Assembly: GCA_002338125.1 (NCBI GenBank)
Contig: DDHN01000013.1
Location: 1 to 12,546 of the forward strand
Length of the DNA: 12,546 bases
Source of the DNA: Patescibacteria group bacterium UBA1875
Lineage (GTDB): Bacteria; Patescibacteriota; CPR2; UBA1875
Direction: 5' to 3'
Shown: in pieces, positions 1 to 6,945 of the stretch
Numbering within the stretch: the stretch's first letter is position 1
Layout of the letters: each line of letters opens with the position of its first letter
Notes under the pieces: model-generated
Seen by the model: the letters and a program-made list of their open reading frames with translations, nothing else
What the model was told of the DNA's origin: nothing
Databases searched by the model: none
Program-made: the position numbers and the translations under genes

Positions 1-474
1 GGCGTCTTCGACGATCAGAAGCCCGTGTCGGACTGCTACGTCACGGACAGCATCCATGTCGACGCACTGTCCGAAGATGTGTACCGGCAAGATGGCCTTG
101 GTCCGTTCCGTAACTGCCGCTTCGATCAGAGACGCATCGATGTTGTAGGTTCCCGGCTCGATGTCAACGAAAACCGGGGTGGCTCCTACCTCAACGATGC
201 ACTCCATGGTGGCACAGAAGGTGAACGGAGTCGTGATGACTTCGTCACCCGGACCGATCCCGAGCGCCCGCAGAATGATCGCGAGTGCATCGGTGCCGTT
301 ACCACAGGCAACGGCATAGTCCACACCGACATAATCGGCAATGGCCTTTTCAAGCTCCTTGACCTTCGCCCCACCAATGAACTTGGCAGAGCTCATGACA
401 TCGAGCCAGACAGCGTCCAGCTCGTTTTTCTGCTCCCGATATTGACCCGGGAGATCGAGCAAGGGTACCTTCAT
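1..474 (-). CDS. DegT/DnrJ/EryC1/StrS-family sugar aminotransferase, N-terminal part (cut by window edge)
   Basis: PLP-dependent aminotransferase that would convert a keto group on a nucleotide-linked sugar to an amine. The 158 visible residues match the N-terminal half of the family: LLDLPGQY near the start, the GNGTDAL cofactor-phosphate motif at residues 58-64, TTPFTFCAT at 81-89, and VEDA at 155-158, where Asp157 is the residue that normally contacts the PLP ring nitrogen. The catalytic lysine lies beyond the left edge. The ATG follows the acyltransferase stop by one base and has a GAGGAGG ribosome site inside the end of that gene, so the two are coupled. The neighbouring dehydrogenase and acyltransferase suggest an acetamido sugar, as in the WbpB/WbpD/WbpE pathway to a 3-acetamido uronic acid. 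The exact sugar cannot be read from this fragment. The family call is secure; the substrate is inferred. Confidence 0.93.
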   Translation of the reverse strand, partial: MKVPLLDLPGQYREQKNELDAVWLDVMSSAKFIGGAKVKELEKAIADYVGVDYAVACGNGTDALAIILRALGIGPGDEVITTPFTFCATMECIVEVGATPVFVDIEPGTYNIDASLIEAAVTERTKAILPVHIFGQCVDMDAVRDVAVRHGLLIVEDA

Positions 475-475
475 C

Positions 476-1168
476 TTATGCCTCCTCGTTGCCGAGCAGC
501 TCCTCCTCGGGAACTGCTTTTCGGAACTTGGCCGGATTGCCAAACCATAGCTCTCCGGCTGGTACGTTCTTGGTCACAACTGCTCCGGTACCGATGAAGG
601 ATTCTTCGCCAATCTCGATCCGGGGCAGGATGTGGACCCCACCGCCAACCCTGGCACCCTTCCTGATAGTACAGCCCTTGATCAGAGCATGGCGCTTCTC
701 AGTCCGGCCCATGTAGTTGTCGTTGGTAGTAACCACCATAGGAGCAATGAAGACATCCTCTTCGATGGTCACATAGGCGGTGATGTAGGAACCGGTCTGG
801 ATTTTGGTCCGAGACCCGATAGCCGTGTCGTTCTCAACAGTTACGGATCGCCCGATAACAACATCGTCGCCGATAGTGCACCTCTCGCGTATCCCGGCGT
901 TGTCGCCGATGATACAGTTCTCGCCGATTGTCGTTCCGGCCGTCAGGACGGTGTGACTGCCGATGTAGGAGCCACTGCCTACCACAAGCGGTGGTAGATC
1001 TCCCTTTTTTGCTGTGGATCGGGGCGAAAGTTTTGGCCTTCGCCCCACCACAGCACAATCAGCAATTGTCACGTTATCGCCGATGACGGTTCCAGCATCG
1101 ATGGTGACGTTGTATCCGATGGATACATTAGCACCAATCTTGGTCGTAGGGTCAACGTTGCTACACAT
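476..1168 (-). CDS. Left-handed beta-helix (hexapeptide repeat) sugar N-acyltransferase
   Basis: Likely cytoplasmic acetyltransferase acting on the amino group of a nucleotide sugar. The 230 residues are mostly hexapeptide repeats (IGANVS, IGDNVT, IGENCI, IGDDVV and similar) that fold as a left-handed beta-helix and form trimers. An excursion at about residues 42-62 precedes the long helix run. The segment APMVVTTNDNYMG at 142-154 and the end motif GNPAKFRK at 210-217 are typical of the WbpD/FdtC/QdtC group that acylates 3- or 4-amino sugars. It sits between the dehydrogenase (3 bases upstream) and the aminotransferase (1 base downstream), so it is part of one operon. The acyl group is probably acetyl, but that is inference. 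Base composition is GC-rich like its two partners and unlike the genes to the right. Confidence 0.9.
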   Translation of the reverse strand: MCSNVDPTTKIGANVSIGYNVTIDAGTVIGDNVTIADCAVVGRRPKLSPRSTAKKGDLPPLVVGSGSYIGSHTVLTAGTTIGENCIIGDNAGIRERCTIGDDVVIGRSVTVENDTAIGSRTKIQTGSYITAYVTIEEDVFIAPMVVTTNDNYMGRTEKRHALIKGCTIRKGARVGGGVHILPRIEIGEESFIGTGAVVTKNVPAGELWFGNPAKFRKAVPEEELLGNEEA

Positions 1169-1171
1169 CGT

Positions 1172-2203
1172 CTATACCCCACTTACGAGCTTGATCGGAG
1201 TACCGCCTTCGGCTATGGACTTGTCGACGGCCTCAAGGACCCGAACAACCGAGAGCCCGGAAAGACCATCACTCTCGGGCTGCTCACCGCTCCGGCAGCA
1301 GTCAACAAAGTGCGTCAACTCATCTGCCAGCGGCTCTCGCATCTTGAGCGACGGTATCCGAATCTCCCCGAAACGCAGGGTCAGGTCTTCACCGTAGGAC
1401 ATTGCGTCCTTTGGCTCCCCAACTCCCTTGTCGTAGATCCAGATCTTATTGTCCGGATCCATATCGTCAAATACCAACATCTTCTTGGTACCGACGATTG
1501 TGAACTTGCGGATCTTGTGCGGATCAAGCCAGGACACGTGGATGTTGGCCATCTTCCCACTCGGGAAATGTAGGTTGGCAAAGACCGTATCCTGCACCCC
1601 ATTGGTCAGATAGTCAGCCCCCACAGCCGACACCGAGTCAGCTTCTTCGCCCAAAAGATACAGGGCGATAGAAACATCGTGCGGCGCCAAGCTCCAGAAG
1701 GCATTTTCCTCTGTCCTGACCTTGCCGAGGTTGAGCCGCTGGGCATAGAGGTAGAGCACCTCGCCCAGCTCACCCGAATCGATGATTCGCTTGCACTCAC
1801 GAACAGCAGCATGGTAGACCATCAGGTGGCCAACCATAAGCCGAACGTTCTTCTCCTCCGCCATCGCCACCAGCTCTTCGGCGTCAAGCGACGTCAAAGT
1901 CAGCGGCTTCTCGACGAAGCAGTGCAGACCAGCCTCGATGACCTTCCGCGCCACTGGGTAGTGGCTCGGGGCCGAAGAGACAACGATGACAGCATCCAGG
2001 TTATAATCGCTGAGCAGATGCTCAACATTATTAACTGTTGCTGTCTCAGGCCAGGCCTCATGGGCCTTAGCCAGGTTCGCCTGTGAGCTGTCACAAATCA
2101 CAACAAGCTCAGCACCGGCGACCTTCGTGGCTACGTTACGGACCAAGTTCGGCCCCCAATAACCGTAGCCAACAACACCAATCCTTACCATGGGTCCCAT
2201 CAT
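1172..2203 (-). CDS. Gfo/Idh/MocA-family NAD(P)-dependent sugar dehydrogenase
   Basis: Oxidoreductase that would oxidise a ring hydroxyl of a nucleotide sugar to the ketone used by the aminotransferase encoded downstream. The Rossmann motif is VGYGYWGPN at about residues 11-19, the catalytic EKP is at 98-100 (Lys99), and APHDVSIA at 173-180 carries the His/Asp pair usual for this family. The 343-residue length is normal. Three starts are possible: ATG at 2203, 2200 and 2191. I kept 2203 because GGGAG lies at suitable spacing, but translation from 2191 would begin MVRIGVVG, which fits the family edge best. The role resembles WbpB, although the GYGYWGPN start differs from the sequence I associate with Pseudomonas WbpB/WlbA, so I give no symbol. 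First gene of the GC-rich sugar operon. Confidence 0.9.
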   Translation of the reverse strand: MMGPMVRIGVVGYGYWGPNLVRNVATKVAGAELVVICDSSQANLAKAHEAWPETATVNNVEHLLSDYNLDAVIVVSSAPSHYPVARKVIEAGLHCFVEKPLTLTSLDAEELVAMAEEKNVRLMVGHLMVYHAAVRECKRIIDSGELGEVLYLYAQRLNLGKVRTEENAFWSLAPHDVSIALYLLGEEADSVSAVGADYLTNGVQDTVFANLHFPSGKMANIHVSWLDPHKIRKFTIVGTKKMLVFDDMDPDNKIWIYDKGVGEPKDAMSYGEDLTLRFGEIRIPSLKMREPLADELTHFVDCCRSGEQPESDGLSGLSVVRVLEAVDKSIAEGGTPIKLVSGV

Positions 2204-2216
2204 GGGAATCTCCCAT
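2202..2216 (-). promoter_or_regulatory. Possible start-site hairpin of the dehydrogenase mRNA
   Basis: On the mRNA strand ATGGGA-GAT-TCCCAT forms a perfect 6-bp stem with a 3-base loop. It pairs the GGGA ribosome site with the bases up to and including the first two of the 2203 start codon, so it could mask that start. If the real start is 2191, the hairpin merely precedes it. The loop is small and no comparison is available, so this is a weak call. Confidence 0.3.
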
Positions 2217-2307
2217 CTCTCGTGACCGATCCCTCGGTCTTTTCCTTTTATCTGAAGAGGTTTTCCCCATTACTTTATTGATTTCCCTTTCAAGATTCGT
2301 TCGAAAA

Positions 2308-2327
2308 GGCCATGTCAAGACATGACC
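2308..2327 (-). terminator. Stem-loop with short U-tract: terminator of the M23 gene or leader attenuator of the sugar operon
   Basis: Read on the minus strand, GGTCATGT-CTTG-ACATGGCC forms an 8-bp stem (one G-T wobble) closed by a CUUG tetraloop and followed by TTTT. It lies about 50 bases after the M23 stop and roughly 105 bases before the dehydrogenase start. It is also a near-palindrome in DNA (CATGTC-AA-GACATG at its core), so a protein operator is an alternative. The U-tract is short, so termination would be weak or conditional. Confidence 0.4.
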
Positions 2328-2342
2328 CTCCGAAATCAAGCT

Positions 2343-2371
2343 ATGTTAACATTTTTAATAAGTTTTTTCAA
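2343..2371 (-). promoter_or_regulatory. Sigma70-like promoter for the sugar operon
   Basis: On the minus strand TTGAAA (2371-2366), a 17-base spacer and TAACAT (2348-2343) face the dehydrogenase gene. Transcription would start near 2336 and leave a leader of about 130 bases that contains the 2308-2327 stem-loop. The box spacing is ideal, but the region is AT-rich, so a chance match is possible. Confidence 0.45.
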
Positions 2372-2377
2372 CTAATC

Positions 2378-4234
2378 TCACAACCAAGTCAACCAAATAT
2401 CCATAGAGTTGGAAATATTCGAGAGTGGGTCTGTTGGAGCCTGAAACACTAGAATATCCTTGTATATACACGGCATCGCATTAAAAAAAAGCGGGAAATC
2501 AATTACCGTATTTGTTCTTGTCCCCAAATTAAATACATTAAGATATATGGAACCGCCACTTATTGTTTCGTAAACTATTCTATCTTCGTAGATAGCTGGT
2601 GACCCCCCATTACCATTCTCAGAGATAATTATCCCTTCTCGAGTCTCATAGTTATATGCTTTAATCTTTTCCCCTTCACACCATGTAAGCCAACTACCCG
2701 AAATAGCGACCAAACCAGAATCGTGTGAATCGTCTTTTTCATATACAATATCACTAGTTTCAAGGTTTTTAACCACTAGCTTGTAATTGCTACCTTCTTT
2801 TTCCTTCCAAATAACAAGGTTGTTCCAAATATCGTAATCGAATTGGGAATTTTCTGATTCGTGTACAGGATTGACCTCTGCTGTCCCGTTGATATTAGTA
2901 AAGTAAAGCTGATTTTTACTACCCCAAACAACATAGCCTGTCTCAGATACCACTGGGGCACTATCCCCGAGTGAAGTTTCGGTTAGAGGGATATCAATGC
3001 CTGACTCGATATTATGGCAATATATACGGGGACTACCGTGATGGCTGTTTTTACCAAGATAACAAAACCAATCATTTATGATTTCCGGAGAATAGGGACC
3101 TTCAATTTTCTCCCAATCACTGCCAATTTTTATCTCCTCTAAATTATCAGTAGTTATGTCGTAATAATGCAGAGCCCTTTTATATGGAAACCTATTATTT
3201 TCATAACCCATATCTTCCCAAATAATTTTTTCGTCTCCGATTTTAGGGTGCTTTTGTATAGTATTGTTTTGAGTAAGATTAAGATATTCTCTCTTTCTAA
3301 TAATTGTTACTTCATTTGAATAAGCACTACGTCCGTCTTTTTCAAAAGTAGCTATTGAATAATAATAATTATTTTCAACTAATAGCTTTGAATTATCGAC
3401 GTATTCTTTTATTGATTGATCCGTAATAGTCTCGATTAATGTTCTGGTGGCGAGATTCTTTGTCCCCCCAGTAACTTCTGAGCGATATATTTCAAATTTA
3501 GTAAATTCTTTTGATGTATTTTCATCCCACGAGAGAACCACTCCGCCCGTTGTAATCTCTGCCGTAAGTTTCTGGGCAGCCACAGGAGGCTTAGGACGAT
3601 GAGAATTAATGAATTCTGAAGGGTTTACATAATATTCTTCTACTTTGGATTTAGGCCAGTTTATCACAAATGCAGTAGCTGGCCGATATTTTTTACGAAT
3701 CTCAAAATGAAGATGATAATTTTTTTTACTCCCATGCCAGTAATCACCAACTTCACCGATTTTTTCACCTCTTTTGACTAAAATATTTTTTTTATTTAAA
3801 AATTTCGACTCTATAGAGCTAAGATGAGCGTATTGAGACCAAAAAGTTGATCCATCAAGTAATTTATGTTCAATTAGCATCAAATAACCCCAATCAACTT
3901 CTGCAAAGCTTGAGAATTTAACCAACCCATCACTTATCGCATAAACCGGGTCGCTTGCATCATTATTATCGTTACCATAATCTCTAGAGCTATTATCATC
4001 ATTCCAATCCTCTCCCGGATGAAATTCCGATATTCCATCATTGGTGTAATCCCATCTTTCCAAATAGGACAGCCCGCTATCAAGCGAATATCCGATACTA
4101 TTCGGAGCCCCTAACGGATAATCAAATCCATCGGTTAAAGGAGTTTCAATAGATGCATAAGTATTTTGAGGTAAAAAAAATATAACAATTATTATTAATA
4201 TACTAGTTGATGCTTTTAATAACTTGCTCAACAT
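2378..4234 (-). CDS. Secreted M23-family metallopeptidase with FN3 domain and C-terminal beta-propeller
   Basis: Exported, probably wall- or surface-acting endopeptidase of 618 residues. Residues 1-27 are a signal peptide (LLKAS basic start, ILIIIVIFFL core, likely cleavage after TYA). The M23/LytM zinc site is visible as HPGED (His72, Asp76), QYAHLS (His137) and HLHFE (His174, His176), so the enzyme looks intact. An Asn/Asp-rich insert at about 77-95 separates the first zinc motif from DPVYAISDG. An FN3-like domain follows at about 217-312 (VVLSWDENT, YYYSIATFEKDG). From about 329 to the end, seven repeats of 37-53 residues carry a core like xPxIxxxxIxW, as in a TolB/WD40-like propeller. The start overlaps the end of the upstream PsbP-like gene by 32 bases, suggesting coupled translation. 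The substrate could be peptidoglycan cross-links, but this is family knowledge only. Base composition is strongly AT-rich. Confidence 0.88.
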   Translation of the reverse strand: MLSKLLKASTSILIIIVIFFLPQNTYASIETPLTDGFDYPLGAPNSIGYSLDSGLSYLERWDYTNDGISEFHPGEDWNDDNSSRDYGNDNNDASDPVYAISDGLVKFSSFAEVDWGYLMLIEHKLLDGSTFWSQYAHLSSIESKFLNKKNILVKRGEKIGEVGDYWHGSKKNYHLHFEIRKKYRPATAFVINWPKSKVEEYYVNPSEFINSHRPKPPVAAQKLTAEITTGGVVLSWDENTSKEFTKFEIYRSEVTGGTKNLATRTLIETITDQSIKEYVDNSKLLVENNYYYSIATFEKDGRSAYSNEVTIIRKREYLNLTQNNTIQKHPKIGDEKIIWEDMGYENNRFPYKRALHYYDITTDNLEEIKIGSDWEKIEGPYSPEIINDWFCYLGKNSHHGSPRIYCHNIESGIDIPLTETSLGDSAPVVSETGYVVWGSKNQLYFTNINGTAEVNPVHESENSQFDYDIWNNLVIWKEKEGSNYKLVVKNLETSDIVYEKDDSHDSGLVAISGSWLTWCEGEKIKAYNYETREGIIISENGNGGSPAIYEDRIVYETISGGSIYLNVFNLGTRTNTVIDFPLFFNAMPCIYKDILVFQAPTDPLSNISNSMDIWLTWL

Positions 4235-4877
4235 AAGAATAGCCTTCTCCCCCAGGTAAAATATTGTATATATTTTTATTAAATTTCAGTACGTAATAAG
4301 ACGACATCATACCACTTGTTTCTTTAAATACATAGACTTTATGTGAACCTATCATTTTTATTTCTACTAAGCTGCTAATTATGGGTGAGTCTTTGTGATT
4401 ATCTTCCCACCATTCATCAATTGCTATACCATCATCTGGGTACAAAAAAAGACCTATACCACTATATGAATCTTCGTCTGGGGCGATACTAAAAATGCCT
4501 TGATCTGAACGAATAATTCCCCACCCCTCCGGATACTTCAACGAAAACCCATACTCTTCGTTTACATACGTAGACCATCCCTTTATTGGATCAACTTCTC
4601 CACCTTCATTAGCCTCAACATCTCCTCCATCATAGGCGACATCCTCAATCGCTTCACCGATTGGAAGAGAAACTGATTTTATCGGTTTAGCAACTGACTC
4701 TTTTATACTCTCCCTTATCTCCCCCCTTGTTTCTTCGGGGATGAAAGCAGGCGAATCTTTTGTATAAATTAGACAGAAAAATAATGACACTATTGTAAGA
4801 GATATAACAATAATCCAAACAATGATATTGCGTCTTTTTGAAAAATGTTTCTTAACCTTTTCTAAGATTATTTCCAT
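4203..4877 (-). CDS. Membrane-anchored PsbP-like protein
   Basis: Hypothetical envelope protein. From the ATG at 4877 it has 224 residues. A basic stretch (KVKKHFSKRRN) precedes one membrane segment (about residues 18-38), giving a cytoplasmic N-terminus and an outside C-terminus. An acidic, flexible linker follows, then a domain beginning WSTYVNEEYGFSLKYPEGW that resembles the PsbP/MOG1 fold seen in many small extracellular bacterial proteins. No catalytic motif is visible and I give no function. A start at 4889 would add METL, but that ATG lies between the likely -10 box (4896-4891) and the predicted transcription start, and has no ribosome site, while 4877 has GGAA six bases upstream. The gene overlaps the downstream M23 peptidase gene by 32 bases, so the two products may act together at the cell surface. 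Confidence 0.75.
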   Translation of the reverse strand: MEIILEKVKKHFSKRRNIIVWIIVISLTIVSLFFCLIYTKDSPAFIPEETRGEIRESIKESVAKPIKSVSLPIGEAIEDVAYDGGDVEANEGGEVDPIKGWSTYVNEEYGFSLKYPEGWGIIRSDQGIFSIAPDEDSYSGIGLFLYPDDGIAIDEWWEDNHKDSPIISSLVEIKMIGSHKVYVFKETSGMMSSYYVLKFNKNIYNILPGGEGYSYVEQVIKSIN

Positions 4878-4890
4878 AAGCGTTTCCATA

Positions 4891-4918
4891 ATTATACATA
4901 ACCACTAAAATATCGCAA
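4891..4918 (-). promoter_or_regulatory. Promoter for the PsbP-like/M23 gene pair
   Basis: On the minus strand TTGCGA (4918-4913), a 16-base spacer and a perfect TATAAT (4896-4891) lie in the 32-base gap after the hydrogenase alpha gene. Transcription would start near 4884, leaving only a very short leader before the 4877 ATG. No terminator is seen between the hydrogenase genes and this pair, so read-through is also possible. Confidence 0.5.
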
Positions 4919-4921
4919 CCC

Positions 4922-6178
4922 TTAATGAACTGAACAAGTAATACAGGGGTCATAGGCTCGAACCAGCATTTCTAATTCTCGCTCTCTTCTCGGTATTGTC
5001 ACCGACTTGTTCTGTCTGAGGTATTCATTAGCATCATCTTCTAGATTGGTAAGGTTTTGAACAGTTGGAGTAACAATATCACAATCAGTTACCAAGCCGT
5101 TTTTATCAAACTTGTACATATGATAAAGGGTGCCTCGTGGAGCCTCAATTGCTCCAACCCCAACCGCCGGCCCTACCTGATAACCAACGTTCAGCCGTTC
5201 TGACCTACTTTCAAGATATGCTACCAAGAACATCTCTACCTCTTCTAAATAATTAAGAACTTCTAGCGCTTGGGCAAGATTGTTTTTAAAGGAGTTTGTA
5301 ATCGGAATCTTAATCTTAAATTCATTTATAGCTGCTTGCGTCTTTGGGTGAAAATCGGTCAGCTCCATCATGTTTACTCGGGCAATAGCTCCGACCATAA
5401 ATCCCTTTTTGTTGTGCTCAGCAAACTTAGCAGTCGATCCGGTTCTGATTTTCTCTGATATTATATATTGGTAATTTGAAATATCCTTTTCTAGACCATT
5501 TGAGGAAACAATCGTATCCCCCAGAATATCGATAAATCCATTTTCAGCTAAAGCCAAATAGGTAGTTTTACGATTAAGATAAGGATATCGGAAACCGGAG
5601 AATAAATCGATAGTCTCCTGGGCTAACCTAAAAGCCCCTCGGACTCGAACTATTAATTTTTCTACTTCCTCTCTTTTGGGAGTCTTGGTGAAGCCACCGA
5701 CAGTTGGGGTTATGGGGTGGATCGCTCGGCCCCCCAAAACTTCGATAATTTTGTCGGCTGTTCCCTTTAACGAAGAAGCAATCTCAAAAATTCTTGGGTC
5801 TTTTTCATGTAGCTCAATACCACTTTTTACACCTAAAAAATCCGGTAACGCCAGGAAATATAGATGGAGGATATGCGATTGAACAATTTGAGCGGCAACA
5901 AGAGCTTTTCTAAGATTTTTGATAGAATCGTTAGGCAAAACCTCAAAAGCATTCTCGATGGCATCTATGGAAGCAAAAGTATGCGCAGTGGGACAAACAC
6001 CACAAATTCTAGCGGTTATAAATGGGAGGTCTTTGTATGACTTTCCGATTACTAATCTTTCAAAAAGCCTTTCTCCTTCATCTATCTCAATCTTGACCAA
6101 ACCTTCTTTGGTATCATATTTTAACCGGCCGTGACCTTCTATTTTAGTAATATAATGATGGGCTGTATTATGAGACAT
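4922..6178 (-). CDS. hydA: Group 3b [NiFe] hydrogenase large (alpha) subunit, without C-terminal extension
   Basis: Catalytic subunit of a cytosolic NAD(P)-linked [NiFe] hydrogenase (sulfhydrogenase type), which reversibly splits or forms H2. The nickel-iron site ligands are complete: RICGVCPTAH at residues 57-66 (Cys59, Cys62) and DPCITCSVH at 410-418 (Cys412, Cys415). The 418-residue length is normal for group 3b. The start has GGAGAATTATG spacing, 8 bases after the delta gene. Unusually, the protein ends exactly at the His of the final motif (TAA follows directly), so there is no C-terminal tail for a maturation endopeptidase to remove. The gene order beta-gamma-delta-alpha is that of Pyrococcus hydBGDA, which is why I use those symbols. 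Nickel insertion would need Hyp proteins encoded elsewhere. H2 production to dispose of reducing power is likely, but the physiological direction is inferred. Confidence 0.95.
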   Translation of the reverse strand: MSHNTAHHYITKIEGHGRLKYDTKEGLVKIEIDEGERLFERLVIGKSYKDLPFITARICGVCPTAHTFASIDAIENAFEVLPNDSIKNLRKALVAAQIVQSHILHLYFLALPDFLGVKSGIELHEKDPRIFEIASSLKGTADKIIEVLGGRAIHPITPTVGGFTKTPKREEVEKLIVRVRGAFRLAQETIDLFSGFRYPYLNRKTTYLALAENGFIDILGDTIVSSNGLEKDISNYQYIISEKIRTGSTAKFAEHNKKGFMVGAIARVNMMELTDFHPKTQAAINEFKIKIPITNSFKNNLAQALEVLNYLEEVEMFLVAYLESRSERLNVGYQVGPAVGVGAIEAPRGTLYHMYKFDKNGLVTDCDIVTPTVQNLTNLEDDANEYLRQNKSVTIPRRERELEMLVRAYDPCITCSVH

Positions 6179-6186
6179 AATTCTCC

Positions 6187-6945
6187 TTATTTTCTTTTTG
6201 TTATGTAATCTTTGTATTCTTCGGCGTTTTTAAAATATAGTTCTAGATTATCTTTTAAATATTTTTTATCAGTATACTTTCCAGCAACATTCTCCATAGC
6301 TTCAATATTGGCACCCTCAACTGGACCAAAGCAACCATAACAACGAAGCCCGTTTGTGGGACAAATGGCACCGCAACCTCCTTTGGTTATCGGGCCCAGA
6401 CAAAACCCATCTTCTAAGAATAAACAAGTATTGTTTCTGGCCTTACATTCTAGGCATACAGGATATTTAATTTCTTTGTACTTTTTTCCGCTCGTAACAG
6501 CAGCTAAAAGACGCTCTAGCTCATTTTTATCTATCGGACAACCCGGTAGATTGATATCGACATCGATATAGTAAGAGATGTTTTTAGGGCTACGAGAAGT
6601 TGCCTTGTATTTCTCGCCATATACCTTCTGTATATTCAGCGCTCTTCTACTTTCAGGTAGCGCTGCTTGCAAGCCACCGAAAGTAGCACAACTTCCTAGG
6701 GCCACTATTGTTTTTGAAGCCGCCCGAGCTTTTTTGACTGCGACTACATCATCATCGGTAATAGGGCTTCCCTCTATAAAGGTAATGTCAAATGGCCCTG
6801 TACTAGCGCCGTTAGAAAGAAGTCGCCAATTAGCAAGCTGAAAATCCTTCCCTTTGGCAGCCAATTCCTCCCGAAGGGCCAAAAATTGCAGTTCGCAACC
6901 CTCGCAATCCGTTAAATCAAAAATAGCTACCTTGATCTCTTTCAT
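6187..6945 (-). CDS. hydD: Group 3b [NiFe] hydrogenase small (delta) subunit
   Basis: Electron-transfer subunit that pairs with the large subunit. Twelve cysteines fit three [4Fe-4S] clusters: the proximal set Cys14, Cys17 (DCEGC), Cys86 (GSCATFGG) and Cys136 (LPGCPID), then eight more at 164, 167, 174, 182, 191, 195, 202 and 205 for the medial and distal clusters. The 252-residue length is typical of group 3 small subunits. There is no twin-arginine signal peptide, so the enzyme is cytoplasmic, in contrast to membrane-bound group 1 enzymes. The start overlaps the gamma stop in an ATGA, so translation is coupled. The large subunit follows after 8 bases. Confidence 0.95.
   Translation of the reverse strand: MKEIKVAIFDLTDCEGCELQFLALREELAAKGKDFQLANWRLLSNGASTGPFDITFIEGSPITDDDVVAVKKARAASKTIVALGSCATFGGLQAALPESRRALNIQKVYGEKYKATSRSPKNISYYIDVDINLPGCPIDKNELERLLAAVTSGKKYKEIKYPVCLECKARNNTCLFLEDGFCLGPITKGGCGAICPTNGLRCYGCFGPVEGANIEAMENVAGKYTDKKYLKDNLELYFKNAEEYKDYITKRK

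Noticed and set aside
25..597. 190-codon plus-strand open frame opposite the aminotransferase and acyltransferase genes
   Set aside because: It spans the boundary of two well-recognised minus-strand genes, has no family features, and such antisense frames are expected in GC-rich DNA.
1679..2086. 135-codon plus-strand open frame opposite the dehydrogenase gene
   Set aside because: Antisense shadow of a strongly conserved gene; no ribosome site or recognisable domain.
2219..2342. A second promoter using the TTGACA inside the 2308-2327 stem-loop
   Set aside because: No acceptable -10 box occurs 15-19 bases downstream of it on the minus strand.
2359..2378. AGTT-TTTTC-AACT after the M23 stop as a terminator
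   Set aside because: A 4-bp AT-rich stem is far too weak; the 2308-2327 stem is a better candidate.
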